Positions 55,466 to 64,000 of a stretch of 64,000 nt of DNA are shown here, piece by piece. This stretch comes from Sphingomonas sp. Leaf343 (lineage in GTDB: Bacteria > Pseudomonadota > Alphaproteobacteria > Sphingomonadales > Sphingomonadaceae), in the NCBI RefSeq assembly GCF_001423765.1, contig NZ_LMPG01000012.1, forward strand, positions 30,399 through 94,398, written 5' to 3'. How positions within the stretch are numbered: the first letter of the stretch is position 1; every line of letters starts with the position of its first letter. Both the position numbers and the translations under genes were made by a program. The notes beneath the pieces were generated by a model. It worked only from the letters and a program-made list of their open reading frames with translations. It was not told the DNA's origin and made no database searches.

Positions 55466-57399
55466 AACGCCTGTCCCAGCGAGACATAGACGGCGATCTT
55501 CGAGTCACCCGATTGTGGGTTGAGCGGCGTGCCGATGTCGATGCGGATCGGCCCGAAGTTTGAATAGTATCGCACGCCCAGCCCCGCCCCGTAGCGGAAG
55601 TCGGTGAAGCGCGGCAGGGCGTCGGTGTAGATGTTGCCGGCATCGAGGAACGGCACGACGCCGAAATTGCCGAACGCCTTCACCCGCGCCTCGATCGAGA
55701 ACTCGGTCAGGCTGCGACCGCCGATCGGGTCGTTGTTAGGGTCGCGGGGGCCGATCGACTGGAAGCCGTAGCCCCGCACGGACGCGCCGCCGCCGGCATA
55801 GAACCGCCGCGACGGCGCGACCGCGTCGCGCGGCGCACCCGCGATCGTGCCGAGCCGGGTGCGCCCCGCCAGCACGACGCCGGGCATGACCGTGCGGTAT
55901 ACGCTGGCGTCGAGTTGGGTGCGCGCATAGCCGAACACCGAACCCTGCAACGACGCTTCGGGACTGATCCGCCCGCCGATGCGGAAACCGGTGGTGGGGT
56001 TCAGCAGGTCGTCCGACCCGTCGTAGATCAGGCTGGTCGGCAGCGCGCCGATGAAGAACGTCCGGCGGCGGGGATCGCCGGTCGCGAGAATCACGTCGCG
56101 CTCGTCGGAGGCGAGCAGTTCCGCACCCAGCGACCACGTCCACGTCTTCTGGAAGAAGATGTTGGTCTGCCTCTCCAGCGACCCCGACAGCGAAAAGGTC
56201 TTGGCGTCGTAGGCGTTGCGCGACTGGTGCGCCGCTGCGACCTGGAACGTCAGGACACGGTCGCGCGCCTGAAAATTGTTGCGGCGATAGACGACCGATC
56301 CGAGCTGTTCCTGCGTCCCGAGCACGCTTCGCAGCGTCAGGCCGCCTTCGGGCGGGAACAGGTTGCGATGGGTCCAGCTCAGCTCCGCCCGCGCGCCTTC
56401 GCCGGTGCCATAGCCAAGCTCGCCCGCGACGGTACGGGGCGGAGCGCGGTCCAGCTTCACGCCGATATCGACGGTGCCGGGCTCCTTGCCTTCGACCGGG
56501 GTCAGCGCGACGGCGGAGACGAGCCCGGTCTGGATCAGGGCTCTGCGGAGATCGTCGAGGCGGCGCTGGTCGAACGGGTCACCGCGGTCGAAGCGCGCGA
56601 TCTCCGCGACATGGTCCGGCCCGAATACGCGGTTGCCGGGCAGCGCGACGATATCGCCGAAGCGCCGCTCGCCGCCGGGCGCGATGGTGAGATCGAGCGT
56701 CGCCGTGCGGGCGGCGCGATCGACCACGATCGCCGGATCGCCGACCTTGGCAAAAGGGAAACCCTCCGCGCCCACGGCGGTGGCCAGCCGTGCCTGCCCG
56801 GCGACGATCGTATCCGCATTGACGGGATCGCCCGCCCTGACGCCGAACGCGTCGGTCAGCGGCGCGGCCTTGTCGCCCGCCGCCGCGACGCCGTCCAGCG
56901 TCACCCCGGCGAAGCGATAGAGGCCGCCCGGCGTTGCCTCCAGCACGACCATCGGCTTCGCGCCGGGCTGCACCCGCGTGACGACGGCGGCATCGTAGAA
57001 CCCCTCCGCGCGCAGCAGGGTGACGAGCAACTCGGCATCCTCCCGCGCCCGGCGATCGAGCTGGGCGGCATTGGCGGTATCGCCATCCCCCGCATTCAGC
57101 GTGGAGAACTCGTCGAACCGCTGTTTCAGCAGCGGCGATCCGACTCCGTCGATGCCGTCGACCCGCCAGCCATAGCGACGCTCCGCCACGACATCGGTCG
57201 CGACGGTGGCGGGGCCGGTCGCGACCGGCTCGATCGCGAGGTCGGGCCATGCGACGCCGATCTCCGGCAGGGGTGCGAGCGGCGAATCAGGATCGGGCAC
57301 AGAGGACCGAACCGCATCCTGCGCACGCGCGGGCCCGGCAAGATAGAGGGAACAGGCGGCGACCGCCCAGCGGCCGGACCACAGGATGCGGAGCAGCAT
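55462..57399 (-). CDS. tamA: Outer-membrane assembly protein TamA (Omp85 family)
   Basis: A 645-residue protein. The signal peptide ends GPARAQ, then come POTRA domains (LDRRAREDAELLVTLLRAEGFYDAAVVTRV and RRFGDIVALPGNRVF) and a 16-strand barrel with the Omp85 motif RFYAGGGASVRGYGFQSIGP. The C-terminus ends with AVYVSLGQAF and a terminal Phe. The protein inserts or assembles outer-membrane proteins with TamB, encoded immediately downstream. The start is supported by AGAGGGCGG close upstream. Confidence 0.93.
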   Translation of the reverse strand: MLLRILWSGRWAVAACSLYLAGPARAQDAVRSSVPDPDSPLAPLPEIGVAWPDLAIEPVATGPATVATDVVAERRYGWRVDGIDGVGSPLLKQRFDEFSTLNAGDGDTANAAQLDRRAREDAELLVTLLRAEGFYDAAVVTRVQPGAKPMVVLEATPGGLYRFAGVTLDGVAAAGDKAAPLTDAFGVRAGDPVNADTIVAGQARLATAVGAEGFPFAKVGDPAIVVDRAARTATLDLTIAPGGERRFGDIVALPGNRVFGPDHVAEIARFDRGDPFDQRRLDDLRRALIQTGLVSAVALTPVEGKEPGTVDIGVKLDRAPPRTVAGELGYGTGEGARAELSWTHRNLFPPEGGLTLRSVLGTQEQLGSVVYRRNNFQARDRVLTFQVAAAHQSRNAYDAKTFSLSGSLERQTNIFFQKTWTWSLGAELLASDERDVILATGDPRRRTFFIGALPTSLIYDGSDDLLNPTTGFRIGGRISPEASLQGSVFGYARTQLDASVYRTVMPGVVLAGRTRLGTIAGAPRDAVAPSRRFYAGGGASVRGYGFQSIGPRDPNNDPIGGRSLTEFSIEARVKAFGNFGVVPFLDAGNIYTDALPRFTDFRYGAGLGVRYYSNFGPIRIDIGTPLNPQSGDSKIAVYVSLGQAF

Positions 57400-57449
57400 G
57401 CCCGCCCTCTAGCGGGGAGTGAACGCCCGCGCGACCCTGGTGCTTGTTT

Positions 57450-57466
57450 TGACGTCTTTCACGTCA
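57450..57466. promoter_or_regulatory. Perfect palindrome upstream of tamA
   Basis: TGACGT and ACGTCA flank a 5-base centre. It lies in the 81-base gap between the receiver gene and the tamA start. It could be an operator or a weak terminator; no T-run follows on the minus strand. Confidence 0.35.
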
Positions 57467-57480
57467 GGCGGGGCCGGCGA

Positions 57481-57885
57481 TCACTCGGCGACGGCCTTCA
57501 CCTTGCCGCAACGCGCCGACCGCACGAGCGCCACGAAGCGATCGGCATTCGCGATCAGGCGGTTCTTGTCGAAGCAACTGGCCGCCCCGAGTGCCAGTGC
57601 CTGCTTGATGATCCCCTCGTCCTGCACCAGCGCCGAAGAGACGATGATGACCGGCATCGGCCGCCGCCGCATCAGGGTGCCGAGCAGCGTCAGCCCATCG
57701 AGATCGGGCATGGCGAGGTCCAGCGTCAGCACGTCCGGCTCCAGCCGCGAGATCGCCGCCATCGCTTCGGCTGGTCGGTCGACGGAGCCGACCACCTCCA
57801 TATCCCGCTGCTTGTTCAACAGCGTTTCGATCATCGCGCAGATCGTCAGCGAATCGTCGATAATCAGCACACGCCGATGGCGCAT
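57481..57885 (-). CDS. Stand-alone receiver domain protein (CheY-like)
   Basis: A 134-residue response-regulator receiver with D10, D11 and the phosphorylation site D56 (DVLTLDLAMPDLDG), and a C-terminal K in FDKNRL. The layout resembles the receiver of CheB (IIDDSLTICAMIETLL), but no methylesterase domain follows. The start at 57885 has GGGGAG eight bases upstream. No kinase gene is adjacent; the nearest, phoR, is 0.7 kb away and opposite in strand. The partner is unknown. Confidence 0.88.
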   Translation of the reverse strand: MRHRRVLIIDDSLTICAMIETLLNKQRDMEVVGSVDRPAEAMAAISRLEPDVLTLDLAMPDLDGLTLLGTLMRRRPMPVIIVSSALVQDEGIIKQALALGAASCFDKNRLIANADRFVALVRSARCGKVKAVAE

Positions 57886-58046
57886 CGCGTTAGCTCCCCA
57901 CGCCACGTTGTGTGAAGTCTAGCGGTCAAATGATTGTTATGACACTAATGACAGCCCGAATTCGAATGAACGCCCGGTTCGATCGAGATCACCGGCCCCA
58001 TCGACATCGCTCGCCCGCTCGGGCCATCGTCGGCCCGTTCGGAGGA

Positions 58047-58259
58047 TCAATGGATCGTGCCGACCGCCTGTTCGGACCGCATCACCGCGATCAACCGTTC
58101 GATCTGACGCCAGCGGCAGAAATGGATGTGGTTGCCGAGGTCGCGGCTGCGGGCGGCGCGCAGGGCAGCCTCCGCCCCCGCCTCCTCGCCGAAGGACGAC
58201 AACAGATCGGCCGCCGCGGCCACTTGGGCGGAATTCGCCAGATACGGAAAGGTAAGCAT
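58047..58259 (-). CDS. Small conserved-looking protein of unknown function
   Basis: A 70-residue protein. The core SRDLGNHIHFCRWRQIERLI is unusual and looks conserved; it has a His-Cys-Trp cluster that might bind a metal or nucleic acid. The ending AVGTIH is also familiar from sphingomonad small proteins, from memory only. It is free-standing between the receiver and a small membrane protein, on the minus strand, with its own start near 58259. Confidence 0.55.
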   Translation of the reverse strand: MLTFPYLANSAQVAAAADLLSSFGEEAGAEAALRAARSRDLGNHIHFCRWRQIERLIAVMRSEQAVGTIH

Positions 58260-58374
58260 CGCCGGTCCCCTAACAAAGTCCGTGCCGGATTGACCAGTGG
58301 TCCGTACGCGGCCCGTCGCAGTGGTAAACCGCCTGCCCGGCGACCGTCCCGCGCGTCCCGATCCGGCACGCTGG

Positions 58375-58391
58375 CGTCCCGCAGCGGGACG
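58375..58391. promoter_or_regulatory. Palindrome before the phoR-pst operon
   Basis: CGTCCCGC and GCGGGACG around a single central base, 15 bases before the small ORF that leads the operon. No Pho box can be recognised in this 147-base gap, so phosphate control of the operon is not visible. Confidence 0.35.
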
Positions 58392-58406
58392 TGCGACGAC
58401 GCGATC

Positions 58407-58583
58407 ATGACAGTTCCTCCTGAACGCGACGGCGGTACGGCCGGCGGCTTCCTGGTAGCGGCGGGAGCCCTTGGCGGTGCCGCAATCGGCTTCTCCATCG
58501 GCGAGGCGACACCCGGATTTCTGGTCGGGCTGGGCGTGGGGGCTCTTGCCGCGCTGTTGGTGTGGTGGCGCGGCCGGGGCTAA
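58407..58583 (+). CDS. Small membrane protein leading the phoR-pst operon
   Basis: A 58-residue protein with two short hydrophobic helices (GGFLVAAGALGGAAIGFSI and PGFLVGLGVGALAALLVWW) separated by a turn, and a basic tail. It begins 12 bases before phoR on the same strand. It has no recognised family and could be a leader or partner of the kinase. The start is the only ATG that fits. Confidence 0.55.
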   Translation: MTVPPERDGGTAGGFLVAAGALGGAAIGFSIGEATPGFLVGLGVGALAALLVWWRGRG

Positions 58584-58595
58584 GACGCAGCGGAT

Positions 58596-59837
58596 ATGGC
58601 CGCCGAATCAAACCCCCGCCTGTTCTGGGCCATCGCCGTCGCCGGCGCGACCGCGCTCGCCGTCTACCTGATCGCGGACCCGCTCGGCGGCGCAGCGGCG
58701 GCTCTCGTCGGCGGGGTCGCGGCGATGCTGGTGGCGGTGAGCGGCCATCGGGAGGTCGCGCCGGCGCCGCCCGCGCCGCCGCCGGACCTGATCGCCAGCG
58801 CCTCCGTCGGTGCGATGCTGGATGCGGTGGCGGAGCCGCTGCTGCTGGTGCAGTCGGGGCGCGTCGTCCGGGCGAACCGTGCCGCCCGCGCCCTGCTGGG
58901 CGATCATATCGTGGGCGAGGATGCGCGCGTCGCGGTGCGGCATCCTGCTGCCGCCACGGCGCTCGCGTCCGACAGGGATCAGGCGGTCGAGCTGGTCGGG
59001 ATCGGCGGGCAGGACGCGCGCTGGCAGATGCGCCTTGCCGCCGCTGACGACGGGATGCGCGTCGTCCACCTTTCCGATCGCAGCGAAAATGCCGCGACCG
59101 AGCGGATGCGCGTCGATTTCGTCGCCAATGCCAGCCACGAATTGCGCACGCCGCTCGCCTCGATCCTGGGCTATGTCGAGACGCTGGACGACGAGGCGGG
59201 CGACGATCCGGCGATCCGCCACCGCTTCCTGCGGATCATGATGGACGAGGCGCGGCGGATGCAGCGGCTGGTCGAGGATCTGTTGTCGCTGTCGCGGATC
59301 GAGGCGGAGCGGTATCGCCTGCCCGATCAGCCGGTGGCGCTGGGCGAACTGGTGGACGAGGTCTGCGGCGAACTGAAGCGATCGGGGGCGCCGCGCGCGG
59401 CCGACGTCGCATGCTTCGCGGTGTCGGGGCTACCGAACGTCGTCGGCGACCGCGCGCAATTGTCTCAGATGCTCCACAATCTGGTCGGCAATGCGATGAA
59501 ATACGGGCGGCCGGGCACTCCGGTCGAGGTGCGGCTGGATGCCGATTCCGGCGGCGGCGCACGGCTGTCGGTGGTGGATCAGGGCGACGGCATCGCGCCC
59601 GAACATCTGCCGCGCCTGACCGAGCGGTTCTACCGCGTCGACGCCGGGCGCAGCCGCTCGCTCGGCGGCACCGGGCTGGGTCTCGCGATCGTCAAGCATG
59701 TGGTTGAGCGGCACCGGGGCCGGCTGGACATCAGCAGCCGGGTCGGCGTCGGCACGACGATGGCCGTGACGTTGCCCGCGGCACCGGCGGCCGTGTCATC
59801 ACCGCGTAACAACGGCGTCACAGAGAGCCGTGCGTGA
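58596..59837 (+). CDS. phoR: Phosphate-regulon-type sensor histidine kinase
   Basis: A 413-residue kinase. Two N-terminal helices (FWAIAVAGATALAVYLIAD, AALVGGVAAMLVAV) anchor it, a PAS-like region follows at about 70-160, then the HisKA domain with the phosphorylated H181 in NASHELRTPLASILGYVETL, and a HATPase domain with N, G1 (DQGDGIAPEHLPRL) and G2 (GGTGLGLAIV) boxes. The context with pstSCAB is that of PhoR, which senses phosphate transport. It overlaps pstS by 4 bases (GTGA). The partner phoB would be expected downstream of the window. Confidence 0.9.
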   Translation: MAAESNPRLFWAIAVAGATALAVYLIADPLGGAAAALVGGVAAMLVAVSGHREVAPAPPAPPPDLIASASVGAMLDAVAEPLLLVQSGRVVRANRAARALLGDHIVGEDARVAVRHPAAATALASDRDQAVELVGIGGQDARWQMRLAAADDGMRVVHLSDRSENAATERMRVDFVANASHELRTPLASILGYVETLDDEAGDDPAIRHRFLRIMMDEARRMQRLVEDLLSLSRIEAERYRLPDQPVALGELVDEVCGELKRSGAPRAADVACFAVSGLPNVVGDRAQLSQMLHNLVGNAMKYGRPGTPVEVRLDADSGGGARLSVVDQGDGIAPEHLPRLTERFYRVDAGRSRSLGGTGLGLAIVKHVVERHRGRLDISSRVGVGTTMAVTLPAAPAAVSSPRNNGVTESRA

Positions 59838-60901
59838 CGAACAGGGCAGCGCGGCGCGCGCTACATCTCGCGCTGGCGATTTTGCCCCTGATGGCGGGTG
59901 CCTGCCGCGATCAGGCCAATGGCGGCGGCGGCGGTGCGCGCGACCAGATCAGCGCGGTTGGATCGTCCACCGTCTATCCCTTCACCACGATGGTCGCCGA
60001 ACGCTATGTCGCCGCCAACCCCGATGCGAAGGCGCCCGTCATCGAATCGACCGGCACCGGCGCGGGCATGAAGCTGTTCTGCGCAGGGATCGGCGCGGCG
60101 CATCCCGATATCGAGGACGCCTCGCGCCGGATGAAGGCGAGCGAGTACAAGGATTGCGCGAAGAACGGCGCGCGCGATATCCTCGAAATCCAGGTCGGGA
60201 TCGACGGTATCGCCTTCGCGGAGGCGAAGAACGGTCCCAGGATGCAATTGACGCCGACCGACATCTACCGCGCGATCGCCGCCAGTCCGGGCGGCAAGCC
60301 CAATACGGCGTCGACATGGCGCGACGTCAATCCGGCGCTGCCCGCGATCCCGATTCAGGTGTACGGCCCGCCCGCGACCAGCGGCACGCGCGACGCGCTG
60401 GCCGAGCTCATCATGACCAAGGGGTGCGAGGCGTCGAACCCGGCGGCCAAGCCCCTCGCCAAGTCCGATCCCGACGCGCACAAGGCGCTCTGCACCCGCG
60501 TCCGTGAGGATGGTGCGTATGTGGATGCGGGCGAAAACGACAATCTGATCGTCCAGAAGCTGCAGTCCAATCCGAACGCGCTCGGCGTGTTCGGCTACAG
60601 CTATCTGGAGGAGAACCGGGATGCCGTGAACGGAGTCGCGATCGACGGTGTCGCACCCGGCTATGCGGCGATCGCCGACGGCCGCTATCCCGGCTCGCGA
60701 CCCTTGTATCTCTACGTCAAGAAGGCGCATCTGAGCGCGATCCCCGGGCTGGCCGATCTGCTGAAGCTCTATACGACCGTATGGGGACCGGAAGGACCAC
60801 TGGTGCGCCGCGGCCTGATCGCCGCGCCCGACGCGGTGCGCGCGCGTTCGGCGCGCATCATCGCTGAACGGACGCCGCTCGATCCGGCGGAGTTGCACTG
60901 A
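59834..60901 (+). CDS. pstS: Phosphate ABC transporter substrate-binding protein
   Basis: A 355-residue periplasmic binding protein. The signal has a lipobox-like MAGAC, with the cysteine at residue 24, so it may be a lipoprotein. The phosphate-binding loop is SAVGSSTVYPFTTM, with the conserved TGTGAGMKLF segment and PATSGTRDALAELI, which place it in the PstS type that differs from E. coli PstS. The start is a GTG inside the phoR stop; its own stop overlaps the pstC start (TGATG). Confidence 0.9.
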   Translation: MTNRAARRALHLALAILPLMAGACRDQANGGGGGARDQISAVGSSTVYPFTTMVAERYVAANPDAKAPVIESTGTGAGMKLFCAGIGAAHPDIEDASRRMKASEYKDCAKNGARDILEIQVGIDGIAFAEAKNGPRMQLTPTDIYRAIAASPGGKPNTASTWRDVNPALPAIPIQVYGPPATSGTRDALAELIMTKGCEASNPAAKPLAKSDPDAHKALCTRVREDGAYVDAGENDNLIVQKLQSNPNALGVFGYSYLEENRDAVNGVAIDGVAPGYAAIADGRYPGSRPLYLYVKKAHLSAIPGLADLLKLYTTVWGPEGPLVRRGLIAAPDAVRARSARIIAERTPLDPAELH

Positions 60902-62274
60902 TGCCCGCCACCGCGCTGCTGTTCGTCCTCGTCGGGCTGTCGCTGATCGGCTGGCTGACCGCGCGCGCGCGCGCCGCCCGGTTCAAGGTGGCGGGCCGGC
61001 GCTTCAGTTCGCTGCCCGGTCATTTCGGCTGGTACGTCGCATTGTGGACGATCGTGCCGCCGCTGATATTCCTCGCGATCTGGTCGACCGTGTCGCCCGC
61101 GTTGGTGACTGATGCGGTGCTGTCGACGCCCGCCGCCGCGCAACTGCCGCCGCCCGGCTTCGATCGCGCGGCAATCCTGTCGGAGGCGCGGGAACTGGGG
61201 GCGGGCCGGGCTTATGGCGCGTTCCACGGCCTCGCCCGGCTGCTCGCCCCCGCCTATGCCGCCGCGCAGGACCGGTACGACTGGATCGCGACCGCCGCCG
61301 CGTTGCTGCTGGCGTTCGCGGGCGGCGCGTTCGCATGGACGCGATCGAAGCCGGGCTTCGCCGCGCGGACCCGCGTCGAGCGGATCGTCATGGGCGCGCT
61401 GCTGGCGGCGTCGCTGATCGCGATCCTGACGACGATCGGCATCGTGCTGTCGCTGGTCTGGGAGGCCGGGCGGTTCTTTCAGGTCGTCCCGATCCACGAA
61501 TTCCTGTTCGGCACGCACTGGAGCCCGCAGGTGATCGACGCACGCGATCCCGGCGCGTCGCTCGGCGCGGTGCCGTTGTTCTGGGGTACGTTCTTTATCG
61601 GCGCGGTGATCGCGATGATCGTCGCGATCCCGTTCGGGCTGATGAGCGCGATCTACCTGACACAATACGCCGCGCCGCGCACCCGCCGCTGGATGAAGCC
61701 GATCCTGGAGGTGCTCGCGGGCGTTCCCACCGTCGTCTACGGCTATTTCGCGGCGTTGACCGTCGCACCTGCCGTGCGTGATCTGGCGGTGGCGATGGGG
61801 ATCAGCTGGGCCTCCTCCGAAAGCGCACTGGCCGCCGGGCTGGTGATGGGCGTGATGATTATCCCGTTCGTGTCGTCGATGGCCGACGACAGCCTCGCCG
61901 CCGTGCCCAATTCGATGCGCGACGGCAGTCTGGCGATGGGCGCGACCAGTTCGGAAACGATCCGCAAGGTCATGCTGCCCGCGGCACTGCCCGGCGTGGT
62001 CGGCGGCGTCCTGCTGGCGATCAGCCGCGCGGTCGGCGAGACGATGATCGTCGTCATGGCCGCATCCGGCGTCGCGACGCTGACCGCCAATCCGTTCGCC
62101 AGCACGACCACCGTGACGCGCCAAATCGTCGATCTGCTGACCGGCGAGGCGGAGTTCGACAGCCCCAAGACGCTCGCCGCCTTCGCGCTCGGCCTGACTC
62201 TGTTCATCGTCACGCTGCTGCTCAACATCGTCGCGCTGACGGTCGTGAAGAAGTATCGGGAAGCTTATGAGTAA
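60901..62274 (+). CDS. pstC: Phosphate ABC transporter permease PstC
   Basis: A 457-residue inner-membrane protein, longer than the roughly 320-residue E. coli protein. About 140 extra N-terminal residues include two helices (TALLFVLVGLSLIGWL, WYVALWTIVPPLIFLAIW). The permease core has VPFGLMSAIYLTQYA-type motifs, GVPTVVYGYFAALTV and the ABC-permease coupling segment AMGATSSETIRKVMLPAALPGVVGG. It overlaps pstA by 8 bases. Confidence 0.92.
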   Translation: MPATALLFVLVGLSLIGWLTARARAARFKVAGRRFSSLPGHFGWYVALWTIVPPLIFLAIWSTVSPALVTDAVLSTPAAAQLPPPGFDRAAILSEARELGAGRAYGAFHGLARLLAPAYAAAQDRYDWIATAAALLLAFAGGAFAWTRSKPGFAARTRVERIVMGALLAASLIAILTTIGIVLSLVWEAGRFFQVVPIHEFLFGTHWSPQVIDARDPGASLGAVPLFWGTFFIGAVIAMIVAIPFGLMSAIYLTQYAAPRTRRWMKPILEVLAGVPTVVYGYFAALTVAPAVRDLAVAMGISWASSESALAAGLVMGVMIIPFVSSMADDSLAAVPNSMRDGSLAMGATSSETIRKVMLPAALPGVVGGVLLAISRAVGETMIVVMAASGVATLTANPFASTTTVTRQIVDLLTGEAEFDSPKTLAAFALGLTLFIVTLLLNIVALTVVKKYREAYE

Positions 62275-63565
62275 GTCGCTCGTGCCCCAGCTGCCGACCG
62301 GCCCCGAAGAACCGGTTGCGCGCGTGCCGACCGACTGGACGACCGGCGCGATGCAGGGCCGCATCCGCCGTCGCTATGCCGCCGAGCGCCGGTTCCGGCT
62401 GATGGGGCTAGCCGCGGTGACGCTGTCGGCGGGGTTCCTCGCATTCCTGCTGGCGACGATGCTGTGGCAGGGTCTGGGCGGCTTTACGGGGACGCGGGTC
62501 ACGGTGCCGGTCGATCTGGCCGCGGCGAAGCTGGCGGTGACGCCGGCGCAACTCGACGGGCGCGGCGCGGATCTGGCGCTGGCGGGTGCCGGGCTGGAGG
62601 GGATCGTCGATACCGCCGCGTCGCGCGCGTTCGGCAACGACGGCGACGACCTGTTGTCGGGCGGTGCGTGGGTGACGGTGCGGGAGGCGATCAAGGCCGA
62701 CCCCTCGCTGCTGATGCGCCGCACGACGTTCGACCTGCCCGTCGCCAGCCCGATCGACGTCGCCTACAAGGGCAAGGGCACGCCGGAGGCGGAGGCGATC
62801 GTCGCCCGCCTCGCGAACCGCGGCGTGCTGTCGAGGGGGCTGAATACCGGTTTCCTCGACAGCGCCGATTCGACCGACCCGACGCGCGTCGGCATCTGGG
62901 GGGCGTTCAAGGGATCGCTGCTGACGATGCTCGTCACGCTGCTGCTCGCCTTTCCGATCGGCGTGTTGTCGGCCTTGTACCTAGAGGAATATGCGCCGCG
63001 GAATCGCTGGACCGACATCATCGAGGTGTCGATCAACAATCTCGCCGCCGTGCCGTCGATCATCTTCGGCCTGCTGGGCCTCGCCGTATTCCTTGGGACG
63101 TTCGGCCTGCCGCGCTCCGCTCCGATCGTCGGCGGGCTGACGCTGGCGCTGATGACGATGCCGGTCATTGTCATCGCCGGGCGCAACGCGATCAAGGCGG
63201 TGCCGCCGTCGATCCGCGACGCCGCGCTCGGAATCGGCGCATCGCCGATCCAGGTCGTGTTCCACCACGTCCTGCCACTCGCCCTGCCCGGCATCCTGAC
63301 CGGCACGATCATCGGCATGGCGCGGGCGCTGGGCGAGACCGCGCCGCTGCTGCTGATCGGGATGCGCGCGTTCATCGCGGCACCGCCGCGCGGCCTGACC
63401 GATCCCGCCACCGTGCTGCCGGTACAGATCTTCCTCTGGTCCGATCAGGTCGATCGCGGCTTCGTCGAAAAGACCTCCGCGGCGATCATCGCGTTGCTCG
63501 TGTTCCTGCTCGCGATGAACGGCCTCGCCATCTATCTCCGCAACCGCTTCGAGACCCGCTGGTGA
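62267..63565 (+). CDS. pstA: Phosphate ABC transporter permease PstA (long form)
   Basis: A 432-residue permease. About 150 N-terminal residues after the first helix are a DUF3333-like periplasmic domain ([20 protein letters not shown]), absent in E. coli. The core carries [35 protein letters not shown] and the ABC coupling loop [23 protein letters not shown]. It ends one base into the pstB start. Confidence 0.92.
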   Translation: MSKSLVPQLPTGPEEPVARVPTDWTTGAMQGRIRRRYAAERRFRLMGLAAVTLSAGFLAFLLATMLWQGLGGFTGTRVTVPVDLAAAKLAVTPAQLDGRGADLALAGAGLEGIVDTAASRAFGNDGDDLLSGGAWVTVREAIKADPSLLMRRTTFDLPVASPIDVAYKGKGTPEAEAIVARLANRGVLSRGLNTGFLDSADSTDPTRVGIWGAFKGSLLTMLVTLLLAFPIGVLSALYLEEYAPRNRWTDIIEVSINNLAAVPSIIFGLLGLAVFLGTFGLPRSAPIVGGLTLALMTMPVIVIAGRNAIKAVPPSIRDAALGIGASPIQVVFHHVLPLALPGILTGTIIGMARALGETAPLLLIGMRAFIAAPPRGLTDPATVLPVQIFLWSDQVDRGFVEKTSAAIIALLVFLLAMNGLAIYLRNRFETRW

Positions 63566-64000
63566 TGAGCAACAAGCCTCCCAAGATGACTGCCAGCCAC
63601 GTCTCCGTGCATTACGGGGCGAAGCGGGCGATCGACAACGTGTCGATCGATATCGATCAGGACGAGGTCGTGGCCTTCATCGGGCCGTCGGGGTGCGGCA
63701 AGTCCACGTTCCTGCGGACGCTCAACCGCATGAACGACACCGTCGCATCGGCGCGGGTCGAGGGCGATATCCGGCTGGACGGTCAGGATATCTATGCGCC
63801 CGAGATGGACGTGGTGCAGCTTCGCGCCCGTGTCGGCATGGTCTTCCAGAAGCCGAATCCTTTCCCGAAGTCGATCTACGAGAACGTCGCCTACGGCCCG
63901 CGCATCCACGGACTGGCGCAGTCGAAATCGGACATGGATGGCATCGTCGAACGGTCGCTGACGCGCGCCGGACTGTGGGCGGAGGTGAAGGACCGGCTGG
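63565..64000 (+). CDS. pstB: Phosphate ABC transporter ATP-binding protein, partial
   Basis: The first 145 codons are visible. Walker [10 protein letters not shown] lies at about residues 37-45, followed by [10 protein letters not shown], the PstB signature, and the Q-loop region [21 protein letters not shown]. The ATG overlaps the pstA stop by one base (TGATG). The gene continues beyond the right edge, where phoU and phoB would be expected by comparison with related operons. Confidence 0.94.
   Translation, partial: MSNKPPKMTASHVSVHYGAKRAIDNVSIDIDQDEVVAFIGPSGCGKSTFLRTLNRMNDTVASARVEGDIRLDGQDIYAPEMDVVQLRARVGMVFQKPNPFPKSIYENVAYGPRIHGLAQSKSDMDGIVERSLTRAGLWAEVKDRL

Overview
This window is a GC-rich chromosomal segment of an alphaproteobacterium, most likely a Sphingomonas-like member of the Sphingomonadales. 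The lineage call rests on several features together: a BamF (DUF3035) lipoprotein in the ribF-ileS-lspA operon, a TIGR02001-type outer-membrane protein, an iron-sulfur (PhrB-type) photolyase, an RNase E with a long Asp/His insertion, an extended PstC/PstA pair behind phoR, and short intergenic palindromes. It is an inference from gene families; no rRNA or tRNA gene is present to confirm it. Both ends cut genes: an outer-membrane protein at the left and pstB at the right.

Layout. 1-7.5 kb (mostly minus): partial outer-membrane protein, MliC-like lipoprotein, small acidic protein, Bcr/CflA-type drug exporter, an Fe(II)/2-oxoglutarate oxygenase-like gene (plus), then a tight operon of HerA-like ATPase, M20 amidohydrolase and cyclophilin. 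7.6-15 kb: the envelope quality-control set hflK-hflC-Do protease, divergent Mrp ATPase, CoA-binding protein, a secreted unknown, and homoserine dehydrogenase. 15-21 kb: OPT-family transporter, then a GT4-like glycosyltransferase with a C-terminal extension next to a GH130 enzyme. 21-26.6 kb: queF, photolyase, sseA-metC pair, outer-membrane protein. 27-32 kb: ribF-ileS-lspA-bamF with overlapping ends, and folA. 32-36.5 kb: a metal/redox block (DUF2946 protein, a start-less copper-associated-like frame, TonB receptor, MerR regulator, glutaredoxin-MauE fusion) lying between folA and thyA. 36.5-49.3 kb: thyA, stand-alone JAB protein, lipoprotein-like methyltransferase, prfB, PBP1A, cell-wall amidase, rne, M48 protease, DsbA-like thioredoxin. 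49.4-57.4 kb: ABC-2 exporter, tamB-tamA. 57.5-64 kb: stand-alone receiver, two small proteins, phoR-pstS-pstC-pstA-pstB.

How the genes fit together. Much of the window is envelope biology: outer-membrane assembly (TamA/TamB, BamF), lipoprotein maturation (LspA), periplasmic proteolysis and folding (HflKC, Do protease, M48, DsbA-like, cyclophilin), peptidoglycan synthesis and remodelling (PBP1A, amidase), and uptake or export systems. Start/stop overlaps of 1-8 bases (ATGA, GTGA, TTGA, TGATG) occur at many junctions and define the operons well.

Most of the window is ordinary core genome. The least routine parts are the MerR/glutaredoxin-MauE locus with a perfect mer-like operator, the copper-type block between folA and thyA, the GT/GH130 pair, the Asp/His insertion in RNase E, and several intergenic palindromes. 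I did not find a CRISPR array, phage, transposase, rRNA or tRNA. No wholly new system is proven here.
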